The notes: generated from the sequence alone by a model not told the origin. A DNA stretch of 64,000 bases from Pseudocalidococcus sp964653145 (GCA_964653145.1 CAZZCG010000007.1:67555-131554); one strand, 5' to 3'. Positions 43,411 through 53,155 are shown, counted from the first letter of the stretch. Made by a program: numbers and translations.

Positions 43411-44424
43411 TCAGAGCAACTGTTCCCGGGGGTTAAAGGTTTCCAGGCCGCGGAGTTGTTGGTAAAGCTCCTGTTCAGCCAGAGAAATTTCCCGGGGAAC
43501 TTCAACGCGAATTTCCACCAGCTGATCCCCCCGTTCCCCCTCTTCCGTGAGATAACCCTTGCCGGACAAACGCAACCGTTGCCCAGAACGCACCCCTGGG
43601 GGAATGGATAATTTAACCCAACCATCCAGGGTCGGGGCTTCAATTTGGCCACCCAAAACTGCTTCACAGGGGGTCACCGGCAATTCACAAATGATGTCCA
43701 GGCCATCGAGGCGAAACAGCGGATGGGGCAAGATTTCAATCCGCAGATACAGATCACCGCCCCCCGTACCTTGATTCCGCAACCGAATCCGTTGCCCTGT
43801 AATCATGCCTGGCGGTAACGTCACTTCCAAGGAGCGGCCATCCCCCAGACGAATGCGTTCTCGCCCCCCCTGATAGGCTTTTTCTAAGGGCACTTCCAGA
43901 GAGGCTTCGGCATCACGGCGCATGGGTCGAGCACTGGCAGCATAGGTATTTTTGGTCACCCCAGGCCGGAAGGGATCATCTATACTACTGCGGCGTTCGG
44001 CGGGAGTGGGACTGCGACGGGTGGTGTAGGTGGTTTTGTTGGGTTTGCCCCGGCGACCGAGGAGTTGATCGAGAAAATCCTGAAAATCATCAAAATCTTC
44101 CACATCCAAAGCTTCAGCCACCGCCGTCCGACTGAAACTACCATTATTACGAGCCGGAGTCCGACTCCGCTCCCGTTGCCGGCCACTAAATCCCGGTTGT
44201 TGCCAGTGGGCCCCATAGCGATCGTATTGATCTCGTTTCGTCGGATCACTGAGGACTTGATAGGCTTCCCCAATCGCTTTGAACATTTCCTCCGCATTCC
44301 GATCCCCAGGATTCATGTCCGGATGATAGAGGCGGGCCTGGCGACGGTAGGCTTTTTTAATTTCATCCCCTGGGGCCGAGCGATCCACCCCCAGAAGTTG
44401 GTAATAATCACGAAAGTTTTGCAT
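43411..44424 (-). CDS. dnaJ: DnaJ-type co-chaperone without zinc finger
   Basis: The 337-residue type II J-protein has an N-terminal J domain with the HPD motif (ARLYHPDMNPGDRNAEE, residues about 5-70), a linker rich in Arg and Ser, and two C-terminal beta-domains (EVPLEKAYQGGRERIRLGDG, LPVTPCEAVLGGQIEAPTLDG). The four zinc-binding CxxCxGxG motifs are missing, as in CbpA. It starts 13 bp after the dnaK stop, so it is the likely dedicated partner of that Hsp70. Confidence 0.93.
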   Translation of the reverse strand: MQNFRDYYQLLGVDRSAPGDEIKKAYRRQARLYHPDMNPGDRNAEEMFKAIGEAYQVLSDPTKRDQYDRYGAHWQQPGFSGRQRERSRTPARNNGSFSRTAVAEALDVEDFDDFQDFLDQLLGRRGKPNKTTYTTRRSPTPAERRSSIDDPFRPGVTKNTYAASARPMRRDAEASLEVPLEKAYQGGRERIRLGDGRSLEVTLPPGMITGQRIRLRNQGTGGGDLYLRIEILPHPLFRLDGLDIICELPVTPCEAVLGGQIEAPTLDGWVKLSIPPGVRSGQRLRLSGKGYLTEEGERGDQLVEIRVEVPREISLAEQELYQQLRGLETFNPREQLL

Positions 44425-44437
44425 GGAATTTTACAGC

Positions 44438-46468
44438 CTACCAATCATCGTCATCATCCCAGGAGTCCCAGGCCGGGGGTTCTGACCTGCGACCATTGCG
44501 GCGACGGGTGCCACTGGGGGCGGGACTATCCCACTCATCGGTGTAGCCGCGGGAATTGGCTGGCACTTTCCCCCGCACCGCATCCATTCCCTTTGAAACC
44601 GCTTCCCCAATGTTAGGCATTTTGAACAGGTCATCCTCTTCGTCAATTTCCTCCTGGGCCTGGCGGACTTCCTGGTTAAATTCGTAAAGGGCTTCCTGGA
44701 GCGCGGCAAATTTCAAGTCAATCTGACGATCATCACTGGCCTGGACGCTGGCCTGGAGTTCACGGATTAGAGCTTCCACTTGCCGACGTTGGACTGCTGC
44801 AAACTGAAACCCAAGGAGTTGGGAGGCCTCCCGAAGTTGACGTTCAGCCTTAGTGATGAGGTCTTGGGTGCGATTGCGTTTTTCGATTTGCTCACGGCGT
44901 TTCCGATCGGCATCCGCTTGATTCTCCGCCTCCTGGAGCATTTGTTGAATTTCATCTTCAGAAAGCGTTGATGCCCCTTGAATCGAAATACTTTGCTCCC
45001 GACCGGAATAGCGATCCAAGGCGGTGACTTGCAGCAGGCCATTGGCATCCAAATCAAAGGACACCTGAATTTGGGGAATGCCGCGGGGAGCTGGGGGAAT
45101 CCCCGTTAACTTAAACCGTCCCAGAGATTTGTTATTTTCGGCTAAGTCCCGCTCTCCTTGAAGCACATGGATTTCAACTTGGCTTTGGTTGTTTTCAGCA
45201 GTGGAAAAAATATCCGACCGCCGCACGGGAATCGTTGTATTCCGAGGAATGAGTTTTTTCATCACCCCGCCAATGGTTTCGAGGCCCAGGGAGAGGGGCG
45301 TGACATCCAACAGCAAAATATCCTTGGTTTCCCCGGCTAAAATCCCAGCCTGGATTGCGGCTCCAACGGCGACGACTTCATCGGGGTTAACATTTTGATT
45401 GGGTTCCAAATCAATGAGCTGCCGGACTAAATCTTGCACCATCGGCATTCGAGTCGCCCCGCCCACCAAGACCACTTCATCAATTTGATTCGGCCGGAGA
45501 CGGGCATCTCGCAGGGCCTGTTGTACCGGGTCCCGTAACCGTTCGAGAAGGTCTTGGCTCAGGGTTTCAAACTCCCGGCGGGTGAGATTGACTTCAATAT
45601 GTTTCGGGCCGTCAGCCGTGGCCGTGACAAAGGGGAGACTGATGTTGGTTTCGAGTAACCCCGACAATTCCATTTTGGCTTTTTCAGCGGCTTCCGTTAA
45701 CCGTTGCAGGGCCTGGCGGTCGCGACGCAGATCAATCCCTTCCTCTTTAAGAAATGCCTCGGCCAACCAATCAACAATCAACTGATCAAAATCATTGCCG
45801 CCCAATTGGGTATCACCACTGGTAGCTTTGACCTCAAACACCCCATCGCCGACATCAAGAATTGAGACATCAAACGTGCCGCCACCCAAATCAAAGACCA
45901 AGACCGTTTGTTCCTGTTGCCGATCCAGGCCATAGGCCAGAGACGCAGCCGTGGGTTCATTGATAATCCGCCGGACATTTAAGCCCGCAATTCGTCCCGC
46001 ATCCCGCGTGGCCTGGCGTTGAGAGTCATTAAAGTAGGCGGGAACTGTGATCACCGCATCAGTGACCGGTTGTCCCAAATAGCGACTGGCATCCTCGACG
46101 AGTTTTCTTAGGACAATGGCAGAAATTTCCTCAGCGGCAAATTCTTTTTGCAACCGGGGGCATTTACAGCGAATGTTGCCATTTTCATCCCGACGGATTG
46201 TGTAGGGAACCCGTTTGGAGTCATCGTTGAGTTCGCTGTAGTTCCGACCGATAAACCGCTTCACCGCATAAAAAGTATTTTGGGGATTCAACACGGCCTG
46301 ACGCCGGGCTAATTGACCCACTAGTTGTTCGCCTTCCTTACCAAAGCCAACCACCGAGGGCGTTGTCCGGGAACCTTCGGCATTGGCGATGACAATGGGT
46401 TTGCCCCCTTCCATGACTGCAACCACAGAATTTGTTGTGCCCAAGTCAATACCAACTATTTTTCCCAT
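44438..46468 (-). CDS. dnaK: Hsp70 chaperone DnaK (DnaK3-like context)
   Basis: The 676-residue protein starts with the Hsp70 signature VGIDLGTTNSVVAVMEGG. It carries VITVPAYFNDSQRQ, LAYGLDRQ, the phosphate-binding DLGGGTFDVS and VVLVGGATRMPMVQ motifs, and a beta-sandwich peptide-binding domain. The C-terminal lid is unusual: a long helical stretch and an Asp/Trp-rich end (WDSWDDDDDW). Cyanobacteria have several DnaK copies, and the dnaK-dnaJ pairing here is like that of DnaK3; the number is not certain. No CIRCE element was found upstream. Confidence 0.95.
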   Translation of the reverse strand: MGKIVGIDLGTTNSVVAVMEGGKPIVIANAEGSRTTPSVVGFGKEGEQLVGQLARRQAVLNPQNTFYAVKRFIGRNYSELNDDSKRVPYTIRRDENGNIRCKCPRLQKEFAAEEISAIVLRKLVEDASRYLGQPVTDAVITVPAYFNDSQRQATRDAGRIAGLNVRRIINEPTAASLAYGLDRQQEQTVLVFDLGGGTFDVSILDVGDGVFEVKATSGDTQLGGNDFDQLIVDWLAEAFLKEEGIDLRRDRQALQRLTEAAEKAKMELSGLLETNISLPFVTATADGPKHIEVNLTRREFETLSQDLLERLRDPVQQALRDARLRPNQIDEVVLVGGATRMPMVQDLVRQLIDLEPNQNVNPDEVVAVGAAIQAGILAGETKDILLLDVTPLSLGLETIGGVMKKLIPRNTTIPVRRSDIFSTAENNQSQVEIHVLQGERDLAENNKSLGRFKLTGIPPAPRGIPQIQVSFDLDANGLLQVTALDRYSGREQSISIQGASTLSEDEIQQMLQEAENQADADRKRREQIEKRNRTQDLITKAERQLREASQLLGFQFAAVQRRQVEALIRELQASVQASDDRQIDLKFAALQEALYEFNQEVRQAQEEIDEEDDLFKMPNIGEAVSKGMDAVRGKVPANSRGYTDEWDSPAPSGTRRRNGRRSEPPAWDSWDDDDDW

Positions 46469-46863
46469 GCAACGCTTAAAACCTCTCGTCCGGCGAGATA
46501 ATATTTAAAGAATATGGCTATGGTATCGGATTATTTATCCTATTGTTACAAACTGTTTCCAGTATATCTAACCCAGGCCTCGACCGACCTCGTTACACTT
46601 TCCCCAGTCATGGCCAACTCGCTCTCCACCTCAACGTTGCCCAAGCTTAAATTTAGATTCTGAAATTAAAATCCCGGCATCCCCCTGGCAACGAAAAAGA
46701 AACCTGTATTGATGTCAAGGCGTCCTGACTTTGGAAACATTTGTTATGATATCGGCAGGCAAACACAGTGGAAAATCGGAATAGTTTCAGTATTCGAGAC
46801 TACAAATCTCCTGAAATTATCATTCCTTCAAACTGTGGGCGTTGATGGCCTAAAGAGGATGTT
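46469..46863. other. Divergent intergenic region dnaK/DUF4327
   Basis: About 395 bp without a gene separate divergent dnaK and the DUF4327 gene. An extended -10 box TGTTATGAT sits at 46742-46750 on the plus strand, about 115 bp before the DUF4327 ATG. No CIRCE inverted repeat or other clear site was seen. Confidence 0.45.
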
Positions 46864-47085
46864 ATGGTTCAGTCACTTCAATATTCCCTTGCGCTCGTCC
46901 AGGAAGAAGCCCGCTGTCTGGTCGAGAAGGGCGTGATCAGTCGGCAGCAACCGATTTATACCCTCTGTCAGTTTGTCCCAGTCCGGGAATGGCCCATGAT
47001 TGAGGCGGAATTGGAGCGGTGTGACTTTATGTTGCGAGACCGGATTGCGGATTTACTCGGCGGCGAATGCTGGGAAAACGATTAA
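46864..47085 (+). CDS. DUF4327 family protein
   Basis: The 73-residue protein matches the cyanobacterial DUF4327 family: YSLALVQEEARCLVEKGVIS, the RQQPIYTLCQFVPVREWP stretch and RDRIADLLGGE, ending in acidic residues. The family is small, soluble and of unknown function. The ATG at 46864 gives the usual family length. Confidence 0.85.
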   Translation: MVQSLQYSLALVQEEARCLVEKGVISRQQPIYTLCQFVPVREWPMIEAELERCDFMLRDRIADLLGGECWEND

Positions 47086-47216
47086 TTTCATCATGGATTG
47101 GGCTGAGGCTGTTTCCGGCAGTCCCCAGGCCTGGTTAATCATCCGATCTCTGCAAACCGCTCCAGGGTTAAGTTCCAGGGGCATAGTCTAGCAGAACCTA
47201 TTTTATAGATCTGGGC

Positions 47217-47615
47217 TTAATTGGAGCGGCACTGGCCAATCACCCCATTTTCCCGATCGCCATCATCGTAATTAATGAACACCTGCCGTCCTTGGCGAGA
47301 GGCAATCGTTCCTGGATAGTAGGTGCCACGATTTTGCCAATTGCACTGCACCCGCGTCCCCGGCCCCCAATTTAATGGTCGGACTTGGTTCGGGCCCACG
47401 GTTGCCACATCTCCATCCTCAAATTGCAGACGAATCCGATTGCCATCACGGCTTTGCACCACTGCAGGATACCAGAGTCCATCACTCCATTGCCCCAGTA
47501 AAAGACTACCGGGCGACTGGGCTGAACTTGGCAAGGGGATCGCCAGGGTACCCCCCACTAAAGTCAGGGGCAGCACTGAGGTTTTGGCCCGATTCCAAAA
47601 AGATGTGAAGGACAT
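47217..47615 (-). CDS. Secreted protein with two Tudor/agenet-like repeats
   Basis: The 132-residue protein has a signal peptide (about 1-32, SVLPLTLVGGTLAIPLPSSA then QS). Two short beta-barrel-like repeats follow: GQWSDGLWYPAVVQSRDGNR with FEDGD, and NWQNRGTYYPGTIASRQGRQ with YDDGD. This [W/Y]-Y-P-[A/G] plus [F/Y]-[E/D]-DGD layout is typical of Tudor-like or agenet domains. Function in the periplasm is unknown. I use the ATG at 47615 (MSFTSF). Confidence 0.65.
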   Translation of the reverse strand: MSFTSFWNRAKTSVLPLTLVGGTLAIPLPSSAQSPGSLLLGQWSDGLWYPAVVQSRDGNRIRLQFEDGDVATVGPNQVRPLNWGPGTRVQCNWQNRGTYYPGTIASRQGRQVFINYDDGDRENGVIGQCRSN

Positions 47616-47839
47616 AAAAGACTCCAGATTTTGCAAAGACGTCACATCCCTAACCATGGGGGAGACAAAGGCTCACATCCAAACAGAGGCCGGTATTGAG
47701 ACTCTCCGCCCGAGTAGAAACGATGACGACGGTTCAAAGGATACCCAGAAAACATTTAGGCCCTTTAATTTTAAGGAAGTGATTGAGGCTTGACCATGAT
47801 CAGTGATTTCCCCCAGGCCTGGGATAACCATCGGCATTC

Positions 47840-48643
47840 CTAAGATTCCCTGGGGTTAGGCGCACTGGTTTTTAATTCAGCCAGGGGTTGACCATCGCGA
47901 AAGGCCATGAGGGTTCCGGGTTCGATGGTCGTCCAAACTTCATTGTTAGTGAGGGGTGTGGTGGCAATAACGGCTACACGATCGTCCGGTTGAGTGAGTT
48001 CCCGAAAATCTACACTCAGATCTTCATCAATTAACTGGGCCGCTTGAAACGGGGCTTGGCGAACAATATAGGAAAGTTGGGTAGAACAATAGGCAAAAAA
48101 ATCTTCCCCATCTGAAAGTAAGTAATTAAAACAGCCGTGGGGAGCCAAAACTTCGGTGATGTCTAACAGGGCTTGGTGGAGCGTCGGGGGATCGGGCTTG
48201 GCTTGGGGAAAGTGATCTAATAGATACTGCAACATCAGACAAAAAGCCTGTTCACTGTCGGTATCACCCACGGGCTGGAAAAACTGGCCAGGAGAGATTT
48301 CTGGGAGTTCCAAGTTTCCATTGTGGGCAAAGACCCAATACCGGCCCCAAAGGGAACGACGGAAGGGATGGCAGTTTTCGATGTTGATGGCTCCCTGAGT
48401 GGCTTTGCGGACATGGGCAATCACATGGGTGGAGCGGATTGGATAGTGACTAACCAATTGCGCGATGGGAGAGGTAATCGCTGGTTGTTGATCCAGAAAA
48501 AGCCGACAGCCCTTGCCCTCAAAAAAGGCAATCCCCCAGCCGTCGCGATGTTCATCGGTTTTCCCCCCCCGAGCCGCAAATCCTTGAAAGGAGAAGCAAA
48601 TATCGGTGGGAACATTGCAGTTCATGCCTAGAAGTTGGCACAT
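47840..48643 (-). CDS. Class II glutamine amidotransferase (YafJ-like)
   Basis: The 267-residue protein has the Ntn-hydrolase start MCQLLGMN, with Cys2 as the likely nucleophile after Met removal. Other family parts are RDGWGIAFFEG, THVIAHVRKATQG, and the HNGNLE motif that binds glutamine. It is a free-standing amidotransferase-like domain without a synthetase domain, similar to YafJ, often annotated as a gamma-glutamyl amidase. The substrate is unknown. Confidence 0.88.
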   Translation of the reverse strand: MCQLLGMNCNVPTDICFSFQGFAARGGKTDEHRDGWGIAFFEGKGCRLFLDQQPAITSPIAQLVSHYPIRSTHVIAHVRKATQGAINIENCHPFRRSLWGRYWVFAHNGNLELPEISPGQFFQPVGDTDSEQAFCLMLQYLLDHFPQAKPDPPTLHQALLDITEVLAPHGCFNYLLSDGEDFFAYCSTQLSYIVRQAPFQAAQLIDEDLSVDFRELTQPDDRVAVIATTPLTNNEVWTTIEPGTLMAFRDGQPLAELKTSAPNPRES

Positions 48644-48797
48644 GGGAGTTGGGGGTGTAATTGAACCAATCAGGTTTCCAGATTATGACATCCAGGCCTG
48701 GAATTGCTAGTTTTAGATACAAATTCAATCAGACATCATCTCGAATATTGTTCAATAACGATAGAATTGAATAAGCCTTCCAGTAGTTCATGAGTTG

Positions 48798-49202
48798 ATG
48801 CACTTTGAATTTTTTGTGGAGGGCCCGCCAGTATCTCAGCAAGCTCGCCGAAGAGAACGAGTTAGAGAGTGGCAGAACATCGTCAAACAGGCCGCAAAAC
48901 AATATTGGCCAGAGAATCAGGAGATCGTAACCGAAGCAGTTCTGCTACAAATCACCTATTTTTATGAAATCAATACCATTGATACAGATAACATTGTTAA
49001 ACCGATTCAAGATGCCATTATCGGCCTGGTTTACGTTGATGATGCTCAAGTTACTGATGTTATTGTCAGAAAAAGAGATTTATCAGCAAACTTTGTAAAT
49101 AGAGACTTAACTCCAGCTCTTATGGATGGCTTTGCTTGTGGTCAAGAGTTTTTGCATATTGTTGTTAAAGATGCTCCCGATCCTGAGGTATTAATTCTAT
49201 GA
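48798..49202 (+). CDS. RusA-like Holliday junction endonuclease
   Basis: The 134-residue protein has the RusA-like conserved acidic motif IDTDNIVKPIQDAI, then GLVYVDDAQVTDV, the residues that coordinate the metal in RusA. The core is complete but it lacks a typical basic C-terminal end; the tail is acidic (DAPDPEVLIL). RusA proteins resolve Holliday junctions and are common in prophages. The gene overlaps the next by four bases (49199-49202), so they form a tight two-gene unit. The ATG at 48798 is used. Confidence 0.75.
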   Translation: MHFEFFVEGPPVSQQARRRERVREWQNIVKQAAKQYWPENQEIVTEAVLLQITYFYEINTIDTDNIVKPIQDAIIGLVYVDDAQVTDVIVRKRDLSANFVNRDLTPALMDGFACGQEFLHIVVKDAPDPEVLIL

Positions 49203-49873
49203 CGACGACAACTAACATATTGGAACGAGAACAAATAAAACAGTTAGCGGATCAGTACCGAAATCAAGGCTATGACGTTATTTTCAAACCAGGCCCCGAT
49301 TTTTTACCAGAGTTTATCCAAAATTATCGGCCTGATCTTCTCTTACGTCGAAATGATGAGTCGGTAATTGTGGAAGTAAAATCACATTCCGATCTTGATA
49401 CTGCAACTGGCCAATTTTTACGGGGGGTAGCTGAAAAAGTTAATCAGCAGCCAGGGTGGCGATTTGAATTAATTATGACTAACTCCAATCAGAAATTTTC
49501 TACTCTCAAAATTGAACAATCTCTCCAAGAAGATGACATAAGATCACGCTTGACTACAGCCCGAGAATTGAGTCAATACAGCTTAGAAGCAGCCTTTCTC
49601 TATGCTTGGTCATTAGTTGAAGCAACATTAAGGTTAATTACTCAAAAGGAAAAACTTCAGGTGGAGATATTGAACTCCCTAACCTTAATTAAAAAACTCA
49701 CCTCTGAAGGACTCTTAGACCGAGCACAATACCACCTACTGATGCATTCCCAATCCCTAAGAAATATCGTAGTTCATGGGTTTAAACCGGCTCAATTAAT
49801 TGCTAACGATGTCATTGATCTAATTAATTTAATTGAGGAGTTGTTAGTAGATTTAGAAAATGATCTGACTTAG
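49199..49873 (+). CDS. PD-(D/E)XK nuclease-like protein with HEPN-like C-terminus
   Basis: The 224-residue protein has an N-terminal restriction-nuclease-like core: YRPDLLLRRND with Asp46, then VIVEVKSH with Glu59 and Lys61, a good PD-(D/E)XK pattern with an N-terminal Glu9 helix. The C-terminal all-helical half has the R-x4-H motif RNIVVHGF (Arg188, His193) as seen in HEPN RNases and related helical domains. Its start overlaps the RusA-like stop. Such combinations occur in conflict and mobile systems. The HEPN call rests on one motif and helical content. Confidence 0.6.
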   Translation: MTTTTNILEREQIKQLADQYRNQGYDVIFKPGPDFLPEFIQNYRPDLLLRRNDESVIVEVKSHSDLDTATGQFLRGVAEKVNQQPGWRFELIMTNSNQKFSTLKIEQSLQEDDIRSRLTTARELSQYSLEAAFLYAWSLVEATLRLITQKEKLQVEILNSLTLIKKLTSEGLLDRAQYHLLMHSQSLRNIVVHGFKPAQLIANDVIDLINLIEELLVDLENDLT

Positions 49874-49925
49874 AACTCACAGTAACTTAGTAACATTTGA
49901 GGAATTTATATCAACCCAATGCGTC

Positions 49926-52094
49926 TTACTTTTTAACAATTGCCCCAAAATCTCCCAGGCCCAGTGCAGCATTCCGCACCAAACCCAGAAGATTCAAACG
50001 GTTTTGCCGAACTTGGGGGTCTTCATCCATGACTAACACACTCTCGGGGCCATCAAAGAATCGGCTGACGGTGGGTGCAAGGGTTGTTAAGGCTTCTAAA
50101 AGCAGGGTGTAGTTAAGAGTTGACTGGGCAGTTTGGACGTGGGGGAGTTGCTGAGTCAGGGCCTGGTAAAACTCCTTTTCGATGGGTTGTTTGAGGGCTT
50201 TTACGTTAATAGCAGCTTCAATAGCTAAACAATCCGCAGCTAAATCTCCTTGACGCGCCAATTTGGCTGCCCGATTCACGGTTTCATAAATCTGATTCAT
50301 CCGGTTATCGTTACGAATAGTTTGTAAAAATCTAGCTCGCACCAAGAGATCGACGGCATCCCCCAGACCCCGTTGCAGCATCGCAGGGCTATCTTCACTC
50401 AAAACCGCATTCACTAAATCGTAATCAATCCTCTGTTCATCCAGTAAAAGTGAGCGGAATCGTTGTCCAAAAAAGTCTTGAAGCTGGGTTGCCAAGGTGT
50501 CGGCTTGAGTGGCTTTTGGGAAGGCCTGGGTAAAGTTACTAACTGTGTAATTCAGGAGTTGGCTTAAATTTAGCGATAATTCAGCATTCCAAATGATGTT
50601 AATAATCCCATTCGCAGCTCGTCTTAAGGCAAAGGGATCTGAAGACCCAGTCGGAATTCGCCCCAGGCCAAAAATACTCACCACCGTATCCAACTTGTCG
50701 GCAATCGCAACCACTCGGCCAGTTATCGTCGTCGGTAACGTATCCCCAGCTCCTTGGGGTAAATAATGCTCGAAAATCCCTTTCGCGATAACTTTTGACT
50801 CTCCCCCGGCCTGGGCATAGATCTCTCCCATGCGCCCTTGCAGCTCTGGAAATTCTCCGACCATTTGGGTAACTAAATCAGCTTTGCAGAGTTGGGCAGT
50901 GCGAGTAATTTCTGATATTTGATCCTCATTAAGACTTAAGCTACTGGCAATCTCACTGGCAATAGTTTTAATCCGCTCGACCTTGACCGCCATTGAGCCT
51001 AATTCATCTTGAAAGGTGACGGTTTCGAGTTTTGGTAAGTAGGCTTCTAGGGGTTGAGACAAATCAGCATCATAGAAAAACTTGCCATCTGCCAACCGGG
51101 CCCGAATCACCCGTTCATTGCCCAATGTGATCGTTTTTGCTGCGGCCGGATCACCGTTACTAATCGTGATGAAATGGGGGAGAAGTTTTTGTTGTTTGTC
51201 ATAAACCGGAAAATAGCGTTGATGCGTCACCATGACCGTTGTGATCACCTCTGGGGGGAGTTGTAAAAATTCCGCTTCAAAATTTCCCAACAGTGCCGTG
51301 GGCCATTCAACGAGTTGCACCACTTCAGCCAGTAAATCATCAGGAATTGTGGGGGTTCCTTTGACGGTTTTGGCCTGGGCCTGGATTTGGTCTTTAATCA
51401 GTGCTTCTCGTTTCTTCGGATCAACTTCAACAAAGGCCGCCCGGAGAGTTTTGGCATAGTCCTTGGCCTGGGTAATTTTTACTGGCTCTGGATGGAGTAC
51501 CCGATGCCCAGAACTAAGGTTGCCGCTCGTAATTTCCCCGGAACCATTACTAATCGTGATCGGCAAAATTGCCCCATTCCACAACGCCACTAACCAGCGA
51601 ATCGGCCGGGAAAAGCGAAAATCTCCATCGCCCCAGCGCATAAACCGTTTACCCTCAAGTTTGCTGATCCAGGACACAACCCAGGCCTGGAGGAGTTCTG
51701 CGGTTGGTTTGGCCGCTTTTGTTTGAGTCAGGAAAATAAATTCCCCTTTTTCCGTTTGTTTGGTTGTAAGTTCCCCTAAAGTTGCGCCTTTGGACTTGAG
51801 AAATCCGAGTAAGGCTTTGGTGGGTTCTCCCTCTTTATAGGCAGCGGCAACGGATGGGCCTTTGACCTCTTCAATTTGATCCGGTGGATGAATCTCCAGG
51901 CCCCGAATTAAGACTGCCAAACGCCGCGGTGTGCCAAAAAACTCAATGGCTTCTGGGTTTAAGCCCTGCTCAGCCAAGTCTGCGGGAACTCGGGTTTGCC
52001 ACTGTTGAATCGCTGAACTGACAAAGGCGGCGGGGAGTTCTTCTGTACCCACTTCCAATAGAAAATCAGCCCGGAGTTCGGAGTCAGCAGCCAT
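49926..52094 (-). CDS. glyS: Glycyl-tRNA synthetase beta subunit
   Basis: The 722-residue protein is the beta subunit of heterotetrameric GlyRS: LLEVGTEELPAAFV at the N-terminus, RPIRWLVALW, the HD-like region MVGEFPELQGRMGEIYA, and DPFALRRAANGI near the tRNA-binding C-terminal part. Length is normal. The alpha subunit glyQ is not in this window, which is usual for cyanobacteria where the genes are apart. It charges tRNA-Gly. Confidence 0.96.
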   Translation of the reverse strand: MAADSELRADFLLEVGTEELPAAFVSSAIQQWQTRVPADLAEQGLNPEAIEFFGTPRRLAVLIRGLEIHPPDQIEEVKGPSVAAAYKEGEPTKALLGFLKSKGATLGELTTKQTEKGEFIFLTQTKAAKPTAELLQAWVVSWISKLEGKRFMRWGDGDFRFSRPIRWLVALWNGAILPITISNGSGEITSGNLSSGHRVLHPEPVKITQAKDYAKTLRAAFVEVDPKKREALIKDQIQAQAKTVKGTPTIPDDLLAEVVQLVEWPTALLGNFEAEFLQLPPEVITTVMVTHQRYFPVYDKQQKLLPHFITISNGDPAAAKTITLGNERVIRARLADGKFFYDADLSQPLEAYLPKLETVTFQDELGSMAVKVERIKTIASEIASSLSLNEDQISEITRTAQLCKADLVTQMVGEFPELQGRMGEIYAQAGGESKVIAKGIFEHYLPQGAGDTLPTTITGRVVAIADKLDTVVSIFGLGRIPTGSSDPFALRRAANGIINIIWNAELSLNLSQLLNYTVSNFTQAFPKATQADTLATQLQDFFGQRFRSLLLDEQRIDYDLVNAVLSEDSPAMLQRGLGDAVDLLVRARFLQTIRNDNRMNQIYETVNRAAKLARQGDLAADCLAIEAAINVKALKQPIEKEFYQALTQQLPHVQTAQSTLNYTLLLEALTTLAPTVSRFFDGPESVLVMDEDPQVRQNRLNLLGLVRNAALGLGDFGAIVKK

Positions 52095-52262
52095 GTTGCA
52101 ATTATCTTGAGTAACTTCTTTATCCTACTGTGACCCCAGGCCTGGAAAAACAATGACTTGCAAAGGAGCCATCGGTGTTCTGCGAGCTCTGGGGGTAGAG
52201 TGTATTACCGTCAACAAAAGCAAGTTCCCTGCAATGCTAGAGTCAATCTCAAGTAACCCATC

Positions 52263-52682
52263 ATGCCGGAGAGTCTAATGGAAGGTCACTGTCTCTGTGG
52301 TGCAATTACCGTTCAAGCCCCTGATCAAAAACACCTTGATGCGTGCCATTGTGGGATGTGCCGACGATGGGGTGGGGGGCCAGCTTTAGGAATTTCCTGT
52401 GGTACGGATGTGAAACTGGAAGGTATTGAAAAATTAAAGGTTTATCAGTCCTCTGATTGGGCCGAGCGGGCGTTTTGTGGGGAATGTGGCTCCCATATTT
52501 ACTACAAATTACTACCCACCCAAGAATATTTCGTTCCAGTTGGTCTATTCCCAGATGACATTGAATTTGAATTCACTGAGCAAATTTTTATTGACAAGAA
52601 GCCCAGCTATTACGACTTTGCCAACCAAACTGTCAATTTAACGGAAGCCGAGATATTTGCAAAATTTTCTAACCTGCTTTGA
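52263..52682 (+). CDS. GFA-family (Gfa-like CENP-V fold) protein
   Basis: The 139-residue protein has the zinc-binding cysteine pattern of the GFA family: GHCLCGAITV, ACHCGMCRRW and AFCGECGSHIYY. Family members were named after glutathione-dependent formaldehyde activation, but most have no proven enzyme role. The start may be 52263 or Met6 at 52278 (MEGHCLC). Confidence 0.88.
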   Translation: MPESLMEGHCLCGAITVQAPDQKHLDACHCGMCRRWGGGPALGISCGTDVKLEGIEKLKVYQSSDWAERAFCGECGSHIYYKLLPTQEYFVPVGLFPDDIEFEFTEQIFIDKKPSYYDFANQTVNLTEAEIFAKFSNLL

Positions 52683-52807
52683 CTCCCCTTAACTCCAGTG
52701 ATGAGTCATCCCGAAATTGACAACCACGGGCCTGGGGATCAAAGGTCGTAAGAGTCGCTCCCTGAAATTTCTACCCTGGCTGTTCATCCCTTGCAATGAA
52801 GCCCCAT

Positions 52808-52845
52808 TGGCCATCACTCAATAAATGGCCATCACTCAATAAAAA
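52808..52845. repeat. Short tandem direct repeat (TGGCCATCACTCAATAAA)
   Basis: Two adjacent copies of about 18 bp lie in the region between the GFA gene and the toxin-antitoxin pair. Nothing else is seen in this 218-bp gap; the repeat may be a small slippage event. Confidence 0.5.
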
Positions 52846-52900
52846 TCTGCTTGAGCGAGGTTGACCTGGCAGTACTGGGTAAGTTGACTTGCTCAAAAAT

Positions 52901-53155
52901 CTAGTAAGGATAGCAACACTGAGCAATCAAAATATCCTCATCCTTCATTTTGTACACTAACCGATGTTCATCATTAATCCGACGTGACCAGTATCCTTTT
53001 AGGCTATGTTTCAAGGGTTCTGGCTTACCAATTCCAGTAAAAGGATCTCGAGAAATTGCTTTCATGAGGTCATTAATCCGTTGTAAGGGCTCAGTATCCG
53101 TGCGTTGCCAGTAAACATAATCCACCCAAGCCCAGGGAGAAAAAACGACCCTCAA
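52901..53155 (-). CDS. yoeB: YoeB/Txe-type mRNA-cleaving toxin
   Basis: The 84-residue protein matches YoeB in length and motifs: VVFSPWAWVDYVYWQ, GKPEPLKHSLKGYWSRRIND, EHRLVYK and the C-terminal CCYPY. It is a ribosome-dependent RNase. The start is a TTG at 53155, overlapping the antitoxin stop by four bases (TTGA), which fits the usual TA arrangement. A longer frame to 53200 would run through the antitoxin gene. Confidence 0.9.
   Translation of the reverse strand: MRVVFSPWAWVDYVYWQRTDTEPLQRINDLMKAISRDPFTGIGKPEPLKHSLKGYWSRRINDEHRLVYKMKDEDILIAQCCYPY

Noticed and set aside
46469..46700. CIRCE element upstream of dnaK
   Set aside because: No TTAGCACTC-N9-GAGTGCTAA inverted repeat is present.
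52797..52850. CRISPR-like repeats between the GFA and toxin genes
   Set aside because: There are only two adjacent 18-bp copies with no spacer between them.
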